Numbered from the stretch's first letter, positions 17,914-26,836 are shown. The stretch is 64,000 nt of DNA from Planctomycetota bacterium (GCA_002746535.1 NVWA01000014.1:62001-126000); one strand, 5' to 3'. Notes: generated by a model from the letters alone, not told the origin. A program made the numbers and translations.

Positions 17914-19284
17914 TTATTTTGCGTACCATTTCTTTTTTGATTCAAAAATTTCCTGAGCTTTTAAACGACTATTGTTAATTGTAAAAAGGATTACTTTGTC
18001 GTTAGGTTGAAAGACTGTTGCGCCATTTGGGATTATAACTTCATCATCTCTTGTGACCGTGCCAACAATTGCATCTAGTGGAATTTTCAAATCTTTTAAC
18101 GTTTTCTTTAATGCCGCCGACTTTTCAGGTATGACTATTTCAAAAGCTTCAGCATCACCATAATTGAATTTTGCGATTGATAAAACATCTTCTTTGCTAA
18201 TGTGGCTTAAGATTTCACTGACAGCAATTAGGCGTGGATTGATACTTTCCCCTAAACCAACTTTAGGGATTAACGAGTCGTACTCTTCGCGATTAGATAC
18301 CACCAATGTTCGTGAATGTTTACTCATTTTGTTTTTCATCATTAAGCTGGCAATAAAATTTTTCTCATCATTATTTGAAGTTGCGACAAATACATCGACA
18401 GTATCTAAATCTAATTCATCTTGGAATTCTTCACTAGTTATATCACTACAGACGACAGTTGCCTTTGTGGCTTCATTTGAAGCTAGTTCACATTTTTCAA
18501 TATCACTATCAACAATGAAAATTCTAGGAATAGAATTTGATAATATTTTAGCTAATCCAATACCTATTTTGGAAGCTCCAAATATTAATACATGTTTGAT
18601 CTTTTTTACTTTTTTATAAAGAAGTGGCAAAAAGAACTCAACGATATCCTTTTGCATCAAAACAAAAATTTCATCCCCAGCATTTATCACGACATCACCT
18701 CTAGGTATGATCATTTTTTGCTCGCGTGAAATGGCCAGAATCAAAAATGAATAATCAGAGATTCCTGCTCCAATTTTAGCAATTGTGTTATTAACAAATT
18801 TTGAATCTTCCGGAACAAAAAAACCTCTTAAAACAATATCGCTGTCTTTAAACGTTGTGACTGAAGTTGAAGAGGCAACTCTTACAAGCCTGTCTAAGGT
18901 TATAATTGTTAACTGGTCAGTATTTATAATTTTATCGACACCTAGATTTACGCATGAGAGTGGGTATCCATCCAACTCAAAATCAGGATTTTTGGTTCGC
19001 GCAATTTTAATGGGAACGTTTAATTCTTTTGCTATTTCGCAAACTAAAATGTTTGTGGCGTCACTTTCAGTTACAGCGATTACCATATTCATGGAAGCTA
19101 TATCAATATTTTTTTGAACTTTAGAAAGAAAAATGTTGCCGTGAATTGTGGAGTAATTTTCAGCTTCGTGTCTATTAAGAACTTTTTTTTGGCTATCAAC
19201 TAGCCAAACGTCATGATTTTCATCGCTTAATTCTTGAGCTAAACCGAAACCAACTGTACCAGCACCGACAATTAATATTCTCAT
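17914..19284 (-). CDS. trkA: Trk system potassium uptake regulator TrkA
   Basis: TrkA is the cytosolic NAD(H)-binding regulatory subunit of Trk/Ktr K+ uptake. The protein has two RCK-N Rossmann domains: the first with IVGAGTVGFGLAQEL at residues 4-18 and the second with IFGASKIGIGLAKIL near 235. Each is followed by an RCK-C domain with the FFVPEDSKFVNNTIAKIG-type block and the ending FQPNDKVILFT. Length 456 matches E. coli TrkA. AGAAGGG precedes the ATG. It sits 30 bases downstream of the SRP RNA on the same strand. The TrkH channel gene is not in the window. Confidence 0.94.
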   Translation of the reverse strand: MRILIVGAGTVGFGLAQELSDENHDVWLVDSQKKVLNRHEAENYSTIHGNIFLSKVQKNIDIASMNMVIAVTESDATNILVCEIAKELNVPIKIARTKNPDFELDGYPLSCVNLGVDKIINTDQLTIITLDRLVRVASSTSVTTFKDSDIVLRGFFVPEDSKFVNNTIAKIGAGISDYSFLILAISREQKMIIPRGDVVINAGDEIFVLMQKDIVEFFLPLLYKKVKKIKHVLIFGASKIGIGLAKILSNSIPRIFIVDSDIEKCELASNEATKATVVCSDITSEEFQDELDLDTVDVFVATSNNDEKNFIASLMMKNKMSKHSRTLVVSNREEYDSLIPKVGLGESINPRLIAVSEILSHISKEDVLSIAKFNYGDAEAFEIVIPEKSAALKKTLKDLKIPLDAIVGTVTRDDEVIIPNGATVFQPNDKVILFTINNSRLKAQEIFESKKKWYAK

Positions 19285-19316
19285 GGATACCCTTCTTGTA
19301 TATTAGAAAGAGTAAA

Positions 19317-19429
19317 AGCGACCTTAAACAAGCAACCTAAACACCTAACTTTTCTACTTATGGCTGCTCCCTTCCGGGTCTGACCAGGTTCATAGCTAAA
19401 TCACCATTTAGGACCTATCTAAGGCCGCG
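19317..19429 (-). ncRNA. ffs: Signal recognition particle RNA (4.5S/small bacterial SRP RNA)
   Basis: On the minus strand the core reads CCTGGTCAGACCCGGAAGGG followed by AGCAGCC, the Ffh-binding symmetric and asymmetric loops with the GGAA tetraloop of SRP RNA domain IV. The ends pair as GCGGCCTTA (5') with TAAGGTCGC (3'), nine pairs with one G-U, and an inner CCTAA/TTAGG helix supports the hairpin. TTTTACT follows the terminal stem, consistent with termination. The RNA binds Ffh and guides membrane-protein targeting. The ends were set by the terminal helix and may be off by a few bases. Confidence 0.93.
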
Positions 19430-19437
19430 AAGGCGAA

Positions 19438-19443
19438 ATTATA
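19438..19443 (-). promoter_or_regulatory. -10 element (TATAAT) for SRP RNA
   Basis: A perfect TATAAT on the minus strand stands about 9 bases before the first paired base of the SRP RNA. A partial -35 (TTGCAT) occurs about 15 bases further upstream. The position fits a start at about 19431. Confidence 0.55.
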
Positions 19444-19791
19444 TGGTTTTAAAATGTTATGCAAGCCATAATTTCTATAGGTAACTTTTCGAAATATAAT
19501 GTTGTTTTTAGTAAGATCTTATTTTCTTTTTGAAAATATAAATAGTTAATTTATGTTTCAAATGCAAGAAGTATTTGTGCTCGGTATCTTCCTCTTATTT
19601 TTTGATTTTATACAAGAATCATTTTCAAATAGAGGGGTGTAAAATGGCTGAAGTTTTAGGATCCACAGGGCGCGTCTTTATAATTATTTATATAAGTTTC
19701 AATTTACTTTAATAGGTAGTTAGATAGACTATTGCCCCTTAAATTAAGAAGTTTGATGTTGGAAATTTGATATTTTTTCTAAGGATAAATA
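19444..19791. other. Intergenic region with possible leader ORF upstream of argG
   Basis: About 350 bases without a recognised gene. The only structure seen is a possible 22-codon ORF (19644-19712, plus strand), which starts with ATG after AGAGGGG and encodes a hydrophobic tail (VFIIIYISFNLL). It could be a leader peptide for argG or chance. No riboswitch-like fold was identified by eye. Confidence 0.3.
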
Positions 19792-21033
19792 ATGGGATTA
19801 AGTCAATTCAAAGGTAAAAAGTTGGGCATTTGTGTATCAGGGGGTCTTGATAGTAAAACTGTTACCAAAAGAATGAAAGAAGAAGGCTTAGACATAGTTT
19901 GTTTTTCAGCAGATTTGGCGCAACCTGATGAAAAAAATATAAATGATATTATTACTAAAATGGAACCATGTGGTGCTGAAACAATAATAGTTGATTTAAA
20001 AAATGAAATGGCTGATACTTGTTTCGATACGATTAAATGTCAAGCCATGTATGATGGTGGCTATTGGAACACAACTGGTATTGCAAGAGCTGTAACTGTT
20101 AAAGGTTTATTAGCAAAGATGAAAGATCATGGCTGCAATATATTAGTTCATGGCGCTACCGGTCGTGGAAATGATCAAATGCGTTTTGAAAGATACACAA
20201 AATCTATTGATCCAACATTTCAAGTATATGCTCCTTGGAGAGATGCTGACTTGCTAGAAGAGTTTCCTGGTAGAACTGAAATGGCAGATTATTTAAATAA
20301 GTTTAACATTGAAGCTGTTCCTGGAATGAAAAAAAAATATAGCACTGATGCAAACCTTGCTGGTTTATCTCATGAAGCTGAAGATTTAGAGAGTCTAGAA
20401 ACATCTTGTCGTATTGTTGATCCAATCATGGGTGTATGGCCTGAAGATGCGCCTGACGAGACCGAAACATTTACGGTTAAATTTGTAAAAGGTGAAGCAG
20501 TTGAGATCAATGGAAATGGTTTGAATCCACTTGACTTGATGACCCTCGCCAATGAGATAGGTGGTCGGAATGGTATTTGGATGAAAAATGCATTAGAAAA
20601 TAGAATTATTGGCACGAAAAGTCGAGGTGTATATGAAGCACCTGGCATGGAATTAATAGGTACTTGTTTAAGATCAGTTTATCAAGCAGTCTTAGACCGA
20701 AAAGCCACCAAGTTATTTTGGGAATTATCCTCATTAGTCTCGGATCAAATTTATGATGGTCGTTATTTTGATCCTGCAACTCAAGCAGCTAGAGTAGCCA
20801 TTAAGTTATTGGCAGATAAAGCTAATGGAATTGTTGAAGTAGGACTATACAAAGGAAACATATATTTTAATAAATTAACTGATTGCCAGGCTTCTTTATA
20901 TAATGAAGCTGATTCATCAATGGAAGCTAGCGATGGTTTGAATCCAGTTAGCTCACAAGGATTTGCAGATATTTTATCTGTCGAAGCAATTTCATTGGCT
21001 AAAGCTAATCAAATAAATACGGATATTAGATAG
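19792..21033 (+). CDS. argG: Argininosuccinate synthase
   Basis: It ligates citrulline and aspartate with ATP in arginine synthesis. The PP-loop is CVSGGLDSKT at residues 14-23, and GATGRGNDQMRFE near residue 122 and the APWRD block near 148 are family signatures. The wording of the P-loop (SGGLDSKTV rather than SGGLDTSV) places it among the less common ArgG variants; 413 residues is normal. It begins a tight run of six genes with gaps of a few bases, leading straight into two polyamine genes, so the operon may couple arginine and polyamine synthesis. Confidence 0.92.
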   Translation: MGLSQFKGKKLGICVSGGLDSKTVTKRMKEEGLDIVCFSADLAQPDEKNINDIITKMEPCGAETIIVDLKNEMADTCFDTIKCQAMYDGGYWNTTGIARAVTVKGLLAKMKDHGCNILVHGATGRGNDQMRFERYTKSIDPTFQVYAPWRDADLLEEFPGRTEMADYLNKFNIEAVPGMKKKYSTDANLAGLSHEAEDLESLETSCRIVDPIMGVWPEDAPDETETFTVKFVKGEAVEINGNGLNPLDLMTLANEIGGRNGIWMKNALENRIIGTKSRGVYEAPGMELIGTCLRSVYQAVLDRKATKLFWELSSLVSDQIYDGRYFDPATQAARVAIKLLADKANGIVEVGLYKGNIYFNKLTDCQASLYNEADSSMEASDGLNPVSSQGFADILSVEAISLAKANQINTDIR

Positions 21034-21036
21034 TTT

Positions 21037-22212
21037 ATGGGAAGTGTATTAATCATTGGTGCAGGCGGCGTTGGCAATGTAGTTGTTAAAAAATGTTGTC
21101 AAGTGCGCGAGGTTTTTAATTCCATAACTTTGGCGAGTAGAACAATTAATAAATGTGAGAAGATTCAAAAAGAAACAAATAACCAAATTGATATTGCACA
21201 AGTCGATGCTGATAATGTTCAAGAAGTAGTTGATTTAATTAATAATGTCAACCCTGATATTGTTATCAATACAGCATTACCTTACCAAAATTTATCGATT
21301 ATGGATGCTTGTTTAGAAACAGCAGTTCATTACATTGATACGGCTTGTTATGAACCGAAAGATGAAGCTAAATACAGTTATCAATGGCAATGGAAATACC
21401 ATGATAGATTTAAAGAAAAAGGATTAATGGCATTATTGGGTCTTGGGTTTGATCCAGGTGTTACAAATGTATTTGTAGCTCATGCCTTCAAAGAACATTT
21501 TGATGAAATTTATAAATTAGATATTTTAGATGCAAATGCTGGAGATCATGGTCATCCATTTGCAACAAATTTTAATCCAGAGATAAATATTAGAGAAATT
21601 ACCCAAAAAGGGAAATATTTTGAAAATGGAAAATGGATCGAAACAGATCCGCTTTCCATTCATAAATCGTTTGATTTCCCAGTGATCGGTGAAAAGGAAG
21701 TGTATCTTTTATACCATGAAGAAATGGAGTGTTTTGAAAAACACTTTCCTGGTATTAAAGAAATGAGATTCTGGATGACATTTTCTGAAAGTTACTTGAA
21801 ACATTTGGAAGTGATTCAAAATATTGGTCTGGATTCTATTAAACCAATCATTTATAATGGTGTTGAAATCATACCTCTTCAGTTTTTAAAAGCCTTGTTG
21901 CCAGATCCTGCTTCATTGGGAGAAAGTACACAAGGTAAAGCATGTATTGGATGTTTAATTGAAGGTGTGAAGGATGGGAAAGATAAAAAATATTATATTT
22001 ATAATGTTTGTGACCATGAAAAATGTTATGCGGATGTAGGTGCACAAGCTGTCTCTTATACGACTGGCGTTCCAACAATGATAGGGGCCATGTTGATGTT
22101 GCAAGGGACTTGGATGAAAGAAGGTTGTTTTAACGCTGAGGAATTAGACCCAACGCCATTTTTAGAATTATTAGGAAAATACGGATTGCCATGGACGGAA
22201 AAAATTCTTTAA
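21037..22212 (+). CDS. Carboxynorspermidine synthase (saccharopine dehydrogenase-like)
   Basis: This enzyme condenses aspartate beta-semialdehyde with putrescine or diaminopropane and reduces the product with NADPH to carboxy-(nor)spermidine. The Rossmann motif IIGAGGVGNVV is at residues 5-15. The blocks DTACYEPKDEAKYSYQWQW and LGLGFDPGVTNVF are typical of the Lys1-like CASDH group. It starts 3 bases after argG and overlaps the decarboxylase by 22 bases. Together these two genes provide a complete alternative spermidine/norspermidine route that needs no S-adenosylmethionine decarboxylase. Confidence 0.92.
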   Translation: MGSVLIIGAGGVGNVVVKKCCQVREVFNSITLASRTINKCEKIQKETNNQIDIAQVDADNVQEVVDLINNVNPDIVINTALPYQNLSIMDACLETAVHYIDTACYEPKDEAKYSYQWQWKYHDRFKEKGLMALLGLGFDPGVTNVFVAHAFKEHFDEIYKLDILDANAGDHGHPFATNFNPEINIREITQKGKYFENGKWIETDPLSIHKSFDFPVIGEKEVYLLYHEEMECFEKHFPGIKEMRFWMTFSESYLKHLEVIQNIGLDSIKPIIYNGVEIIPLQFLKALLPDPASLGESTQGKACIGCLIEGVKDGKDKKYYIYNVCDHEKCYADVGAQAVSYTTGVPTMIGAMLMLQGTWMKEGCFNAEELDPTPFLELLGKYGLPWTEKIL

Positions 22213-23339
22213 TAGAACAATTAAGGGACATTGACACACCTTCATACGTTGTATCAGAAGAATTGTTAAAAAAGAACCTTAAAATTCTTAAACATGTGCA
22301 GGATGAAAGTGGGTGTAAAATCATATTAGCTCTAAAAGGTTTTGCAATGCACTCATTATTTCCCATTATCAAAGAGTATTTACCTGGCACCACTGCTAGC
22401 TCGTTAAATGAAGCAAGGTTAGGTCATGAAAAATTTGGTGGCGAAGTTCATGTTTATGCACCAGCTTACCAAGAAAAAGAATTTGCAGAGTATTTAGAAT
22501 TAGCCTCTCATGTAACGTTTAATTCTTTTTCACAATGGAAGAGATTTCGAAATAAATTTAATGGCCATAATGTCGAATGTGGAATTAGGATAAATCCAGA
22601 GTTCTCTGAGATTGAATTTCCTTTATATAATCCATGTTATAAGAACTCAAGATTAGGGGTTACATTAGCTGAATTCGATGATGAGAACTTCGATGGCATT
22701 AGTGGGTTACATTTTCATACCCATTGTGCGAGTAATTCAAATGCTTTGCAAAAAACATTAAAGGTTGTTGAAGAAAAATTTCAATCAGTTCTTGAAAAAG
22801 TTACGTGGGTAAATTTTGGTGGTGGTCATCATATAACAAGAGATGATTATGATCTTGATTTGTTGATAAAATTAATTGTCGATTTTAAAGCAAAATATAA
22901 TGTTGAAGTTGTTATGGAGCCAGGTGAAGCTGTTGCTCTTAACACTGGATATATAGTGACTAGTGTTGTTGATATTATTCGCAACGATATGGATATTGCT
23001 ATGCTTGATACATCTGCGGCCGCACATATGCCTGATGTCATGGAGATGCCTTACCGACCAAAAATCATAGACGGTTTTGAACCTCTTGATAAAAAATATA
23101 CCTATAGATTAGGTGGTTTAACTTGTTTAGCCGGAGATGTTGTCGGTGATTATTCTTTTAACTCTCCATTGAAAATTGGCGATAAATTGATTTTATTAGA
23201 TATGGCTCATTACTCTATGGTTAAGAATAATACTTTCAACGGAGTTGAATTGCCTTCAATTTGCATTCTAAGAGAAAATGGCAATGTAGAAGTTGTCAAA
23301 AAATTCGGATATGATGATTACAAAGACAGGCTTAGTTAA
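22191..23339 (+). CDS. nspC: Carboxynorspermidine decarboxylase
   Basis: A PLP enzyme of the alanine racemase-fold decarboxylase family that makes (nor)spermidine from its carboxylated precursor. The PLP lysine lies in ALKGFAMHS at residues about 47-55, the substrate-side HFHTHCASN and the glycine-rich phosphate loop FGGGHHI are present, and LGGLTCLAGD bears the catalytic cysteine. Length 382 is normal. The start lies within the end of the preceding synthase gene, so translation is coupled. Confidence 0.94.
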   Translation: MDGKNSLIEQLRDIDTPSYVVSEELLKKNLKILKHVQDESGCKIILALKGFAMHSLFPIIKEYLPGTTASSLNEARLGHEKFGGEVHVYAPAYQEKEFAEYLELASHVTFNSFSQWKRFRNKFNGHNVECGIRINPEFSEIEFPLYNPCYKNSRLGVTLAEFDDENFDGISGLHFHTHCASNSNALQKTLKVVEEKFQSVLEKVTWVNFGGGHHITRDDYDLDLLIKLIVDFKAKYNVEVVMEPGEAVALNTGYIVTSVVDIIRNDMDIAMLDTSAAAHMPDVMEMPYRPKIIDGFEPLDKKYTYRLGGLTCLAGDVVGDYSFNSPLKIGDKLILLDMAHYSMVKNNTFNGVELPSICILRENGNVEVVKKFGYDDYKDRLS

Positions 23340-23348
23340 GGTACCTCT

Positions 23349-23681
23349 ATGACATTGAATAGTTCTCAAAAAAAAATACTCAAACGAAAAGGTCATACTT
23401 TGAAACCAAAATTAAAAATTGGTAAGGGTGGTTTTGGAGATGAAAACATAAAGATCATGAATAAATTATTGTCTGATCTAAGTTTAATTAAAATTAGAAT
23501 TTTGGGTGATAAGCCATCTCGGTTAAAGAAATTTGAAGCTTTAATAGAATTAAATATATGTGAAATAGTTGGCAGTATTGGTGCTTCGGTTCTTTTATTT
23601 AAGAAAAATGGTTTGAATTTGCTTGAAGAAAAAGATTTAATTGAAGAGAATGATTCAGTTGACGAAAAATTATCAGAATAA
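23349..23681 (+). CDS. yhbY: CRM-domain RNA-binding protein YhbY
   Basis: YhbY proteins associate with pre-50S ribosomal particles. The 110-residue protein has the N-terminal block LNSSQKKILKRKGHTLKP, then LKIGKGGFGDENI, which contains the GxGG loop of the CRM fold, and a closing IVGSIGASVLLFKKNG. The acidic tail of about 15 residues is additional. It sits 9 bases after nspC and 6 before the rhomboid gene, so it is an operon member without an obvious functional link to polyamines. Confidence 0.88.
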   Translation: MTLNSSQKKILKRKGHTLKPKLKIGKGGFGDENIKIMNKLLSDLSLIKIRILGDKPSRLKKFEALIELNICEIVGSIGASVLLFKKNGLNLLEEKDLIEENDSVDEKLSE

Positions 23682-23687
23682 AATTAA

Positions 23688-24284
23688 ATGAAAATAAGAC
23701 TTAAGTACAATTCGCCTTTAATACTCTCATATACCTTTTTCTGTTTACTCATAGTACTTCTTAGCACCTTCTTGTTTGGTGAAAATAAAATGGGTGGATT
23801 AAACGACATTCAAATATATTTTTCTGTTGGTGGTGGGTTTGATTGGTCACATCCTGTAGCATATTTTAGATTATTCTCTCATATAGCTGGACATGCAGAC
23901 TTTCCTCATTTCTTTGGGAATTTCATGTTAATACTTTTGCTAGGTCCAATTTTAGAAGAGAAGTATGGTTGGAAATTATTATTGTTCATGATTCTAGTAA
24001 CTGCTTTTTTAACAGGTTTGATTCAAACAATATTTTTGTCGGGTGCCTTATTAGGTGCTAGTGGGATAGTCTTTTTATTAATTGTACTGAGTTCTTTAAT
24101 GAATTTCAAAACAGGAGATATTCCAATTACGTTTATTTTGGTGACACTGTTGTATGTAGGAAAAGAATTCTTTTCTGCCGCTGCAAATCCTAATGATGGG
24201 ATATCCCATTTTGCCCATATCTTGGGTGGTATCTGTGGTGGGGTATTTGGATTTTTGGAGGGACGTAAGGATGTCGATGAATGA
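23688..24284 (+). CDS. Rhomboid family intramembrane serine protease
   Basis: A multi-span inner-membrane protease of 198 residues with about six hydrophobic segments. The catalytic dyad is complete: Ser125 in GASG and His177 in AHILGG. The oxyanion-side HxxxN motif is also present (His74, Asn78). It should cleave membrane proteins within or near their transmembrane helices; the substrate is unknown. Its last codons overlap the start of the alpha/beta hydrolase gene. Confidence 0.92.
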   Translation: MKIRLKYNSPLILSYTFFCLLIVLLSTFLFGENKMGGLNDIQIYFSVGGGFDWSHPVAYFRLFSHIAGHADFPHFFGNFMLILLLGPILEEKYGWKLLLFMILVTAFLTGLIQTIFLSGALLGASGIVFLLIVLSSLMNFKTGDIPITFILVTLLYVGKEFFSAAANPNDGISHFAHILGGICGGVFGFLEGRKDVDE

Positions 24285-25048
24285 CATTAATGGCGTATCA
24301 AGAATTTGGAAATCAAAATAATCCTTCGCTAATAATATTACATGGCTTTTTAGGTTCAAAAAATAATTGGTCAGCAGTAGCAAAACTTTTATCAAACAAC
24401 TTTTATGTTATTACCGTTGATATTCGTAATCATGGAGATTCATTTCATAATGATGAGCATACATATGATGTTTTAGTAAATGATCTTGAAAAACTAATGG
24501 ATAGATTTAACTTTAGTAATTCGATCATAATGGGACATAGCATGGGTGGTAAAATCGCTATGAAATTTGCTTGTAAGTTTCCAGATAAGGTGAATTATTT
24601 AATTGTAGTTGATATTGCGCCAGTGGATTATTCATTTAATAAGGAAGAAATTAAAGGTCTGTTGTCAATTAATTTATCGTCCTTAAATAACAAAAGAGAT
24701 GGTGAGGACATTCTTATAAAATATGTTCCTGAATTGGGCATGAGAAAATTTTTAATGACGAATTTATTGTTTTCGAAAAAGAAGGGTTTTTACTGGAGGA
24801 TTAATCTAAAGGTCTTGAGTGATTCATTACATTCAATTGGGGGGAATTCATTGGATGACTCAGATAGATTTACTGGTTCTACCATATTTATTATGGGAGA
24901 TGAATCTGAATATACAAAGGATGCAAAGAAGATGTTATTCTTGAATTTTTTTCCAAAAGCTATTATTGAAAAGATCAGGGGTGCTGGTCACAATCCACAC
25001 TTTTCACATTTAAATGAGTTTTGTGAAAAAGTATTAACTTTGATATAG
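24281..25048 (+). CDS. Alpha/beta-fold hydrolase (YbfF-like esterase)
   Basis: The oxyanion region HGFLGSKNNW (21-30), nucleophile Ser87 in GHSMGG, the strand VVDIAPVDY and His237 in GAGHNPH are all in the order of YbfF/ABHD11-type esterases. 255 residues is typical. It is the last gene of the argG-polyamine operon, joined to the rhomboid gene by a four-base overlap. The acyl substrate cannot be inferred. Confidence 0.86.
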   Translation: MTLMAYQEFGNQNNPSLIILHGFLGSKNNWSAVAKLLSNNFYVITVDIRNHGDSFHNDEHTYDVLVNDLEKLMDRFNFSNSIIMGHSMGGKIAMKFACKFPDKVNYLIVVDIAPVDYSFNKEEIKGLLSINLSSLNNKRDGEDILIKYVPELGMRKFLMTNLLFSKKKGFYWRINLKVLSDSLHSIGGNSLDDSDRFTGSTIFIMGDESEYTKDAKKMLFLNFFPKAIIEKIRGAGHNPHFSHLNEFCEKVLTLI

Positions 25049-25061
25049 AACTATTAATTGT

Positions 25062-25745
25062 CTATAAACTTATAAGCTGAATTCCAAATGAAGTTATTTG
25101 AATACTTTTTATATTTTCAAATATTTTTTTTGTCGATTGGAATTGATACAGATTCCCAAACAGTGAAGTGGGATGTTCTTCATTATTCCAGTAGACTTGT
25201 TTGAGAATTAGCGCAATATTCTGTTTGTAGATAATTGGTTTAGTTTCTAATTTACCGTAAAAAGATCTGTTTCTTAAATAAGGAACATATTTTAAAATGG
25301 GTAGAGTGTTTAGATTTAATTTGTAATAGACGTTCAAGTTATTTTCTATTGGCTTTGATTTGAGATATTTGGTTATATAAGTGGGAAGCTGAAACCCATT
25401 TTCCAGATCAAATTTTATTTGGTTTGACCATTGTGAAAAATGAGGATGAGTTTGAAATAAAATTTTTAACTCTTTTGTTGAGAAAAATATGATTATATTT
25501 TTTTCTTTCTTTATCTTTTCCAGATAATTTTCTAATTTAATTTTACATTCAGCAGTTTCTTCAATTGACGGGTTGTATTCACGGACTATTTTTTGCCATT
25601 TAAAGTTTAAATTTTTGGTGTTTGGTATGCTTAATTTAAAAATTGAAATATACATCAATAGCGAAGTAATAAAGAATAGTATTAAGGCAAACCGAAGTTT
25701 ATTTTTACTTGAGAAAATAGTTGTGATTCTTGAAAAGAATGTCAT
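25062..25745 (-). CDS. Unknown membrane-anchored protein downstream of parB-like gene
   Basis: I do not recognise this family. A single membrane segment at about residues 17-38 is followed by about 185 mainly polar residues, lysine- and asparagine-rich with scattered aromatics, and few cysteines. Membership in a unit is clear: its ATG overlaps the ParB-like stop by four bases, so it is translated with a ParB and a ribbon-helix-helix protein. It may anchor or regulate that system at the membrane, but this is a guess from position only. Confidence 0.6.
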   Translation of the reverse strand: MTFFSRITTIFSSKNKLRFALILFFITSLLMYISIFKLSIPNTKNLNFKWQKIVREYNPSIEETAECKIKLENYLEKIKKEKNIIIFFSTKELKILFQTHPHFSQWSNQIKFDLENGFQLPTYITKYLKSKPIENNLNVYYKLNLNTLPILKYVPYLRNRSFYGKLETKPIIYKQNIALILKQVYWNNEEHPTSLFGNLYQFQSTKKIFENIKSIQITSFGIQLISL

Positions 25746-26638
25746 TTTGCTTGAATAGAGTTCAAGATTTTTTCAAAAACATCCTTTAGCTCAGCAATAT
25801 CAAATTCTTTAGGAAGGATTACTTGTAAATCATTTTTTGATGTTTCAGATACATGTAGTTTGCAATTTAATACATTTTGGTTTTGGGTTACGATCATAAA
25901 TTCTCTTGTGACTCTTGAATTTAAATTACTACTTGAAAGTGGGGGGGGTGATGATTCCTCAGAAGATTCGTTTTCATTAAATGGCCATTTTAGGGCACTT
26001 TGCAAACCATCTGATTTATATACGCTCCAAGCTTTTAAGAGTTCGTTATGTTTTAAAAATTTTGCTTCCAAAGATAAAAGATCATTTAATTTGCATTTTA
26101 AAGCGAAAGGGTCATTTAGTAATTTTTTAGGCATTTTACTGATTTTTTTATACTGACTAACCCAAGATAAGGATTTTGAAATGTTATTTGAAATATCTTG
26201 ATCTTTAAATCCTATTTCTAAAAAAGCTTTAATAATTAATGCAATCTCTACTGGTTTTAAATTCATTCGTTGAATATTTTCGCTTAACTGAATTGCCAAT
26301 TTTTCTTCAGTTTTTTTGCTTTGAAAAATACGAATTGGTAAGAACTTTAAATCTATAATTTTTGCGGCTTCAAATCTACGTAAACCACTCAATAGAGAAT
26401 AGGTCTGTTTTTTATTTGTAAAAGAAGGTGATTTTGTAACGATAAGGGGAACTAAAACTCCTTGAGTTTGAATATTATTTGCTAATTCCTTAAGTTGATC
26501 AATATCTTTTCGAGGTAAATTTTCAGGAATTTCAATTGATTCAATAGGTACGATTAATGAGTTTTTATCAGCATATTGTTCTAATATTTTGGAAGAAGGC
26601 GTTGTATCGCCACCGTTAGAAAGAACGGGTATGTCCAT
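25742..26638 (-). CDS. ParB/Spo0J/RepB-like DNA-binding protein
   Basis: Residues about 30-120 form the ParB N-terminal domain with VPIESIEIPENLPRK, a shortened nucleotide patch LLSGLRRFEAAKI and SENIQRMNLKPVEIA. The centre (about 130-185) is the helix-turn-helix part, with KSLSWVSQYKKISKMP. The C-terminal region carries a serine-rich linker (SSEESSPPPLSSS) and a possible dimerisation end. CTP-binding residues of chromosomal ParB are only partly conserved (LLSGLRR instead of GERR). The gene lacks a parA partner in the window and is grouped with a ribbon-helix-helix gene 6 bases upstream and a membrane protein downstream. It may be a plasmid- or phage-derived relative rather than the chromosomal ParB. 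Confidence 0.82.
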   Translation of the reverse strand: MDIPVLSNGGDTTPSSKILEQYADKNSLIVPIESIEIPENLPRKDIDQLKELANNIQTQGVLVPLIVTKSPSFTNKKQTYSLLSGLRRFEAAKIIDLKFLPIRIFQSKKTEEKLAIQLSENIQRMNLKPVEIALIIKAFLEIGFKDQDISNNISKSLSWVSQYKKISKMPKKLLNDPFALKCKLNDLLSLEAKFLKHNELLKAWSVYKSDGLQSALKWPFNENESSEESSPPPLSSSNLNSRVTREFMIVTQNQNVLNCKLHVSETSKNDLQVILPKEFDIAELKDVFEKILNSIQAK

Positions 26639-26644
26639 TTGTTT

Positions 26645-26836
26645 TTACCGTTCACCTTGAGCAGAATCTGTAGGGGGTAAATCTTTATTTCTAATGTAAA
26701 ATTCTAATAGGTGCTTAATGACATCATTTGCTTTTCTAATGCCCTGGGAATAAAGTTCACCTTCCAATATTTTTAATTGCGAACGAACGGTGTCACTTAA
26801 TCGAAAAGAGGTCGTAGTTAAATTTTCTTTTTTCAT
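26645..26836 (-). CDS. Small ribbon-helix-helix-like DNA-binding protein
   Basis: A 63-residue protein with a basic N-terminal strand (TTTSFRLSDTVRSQ) followed by two helices, the pattern of ribbon-helix-helix repressors (CopG/ParG type) that bind operators as dimers. It stands six bases before the ParB-like gene and probably autoregulates the unit, since the 186-base divergent gap to metF is the only upstream DNA. No matched repeats were picked out there by eye. Fold assignment is based on a weak pattern. Confidence 0.6.
   Translation of the reverse strand: MKKENLTTTSFRLSDTVRSQLKILEGELYSQGIRKANDVIKHLLEFYIRNKDLPPTDSAQGER

Noticed and set aside
18164-18619. 151-codon plus-strand frame opposite trkA
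   Set aside because: It lies entirely inside the well-conserved trkA gene on the other strand and has a serine- and leucine-rich composition typical of antisense frames.
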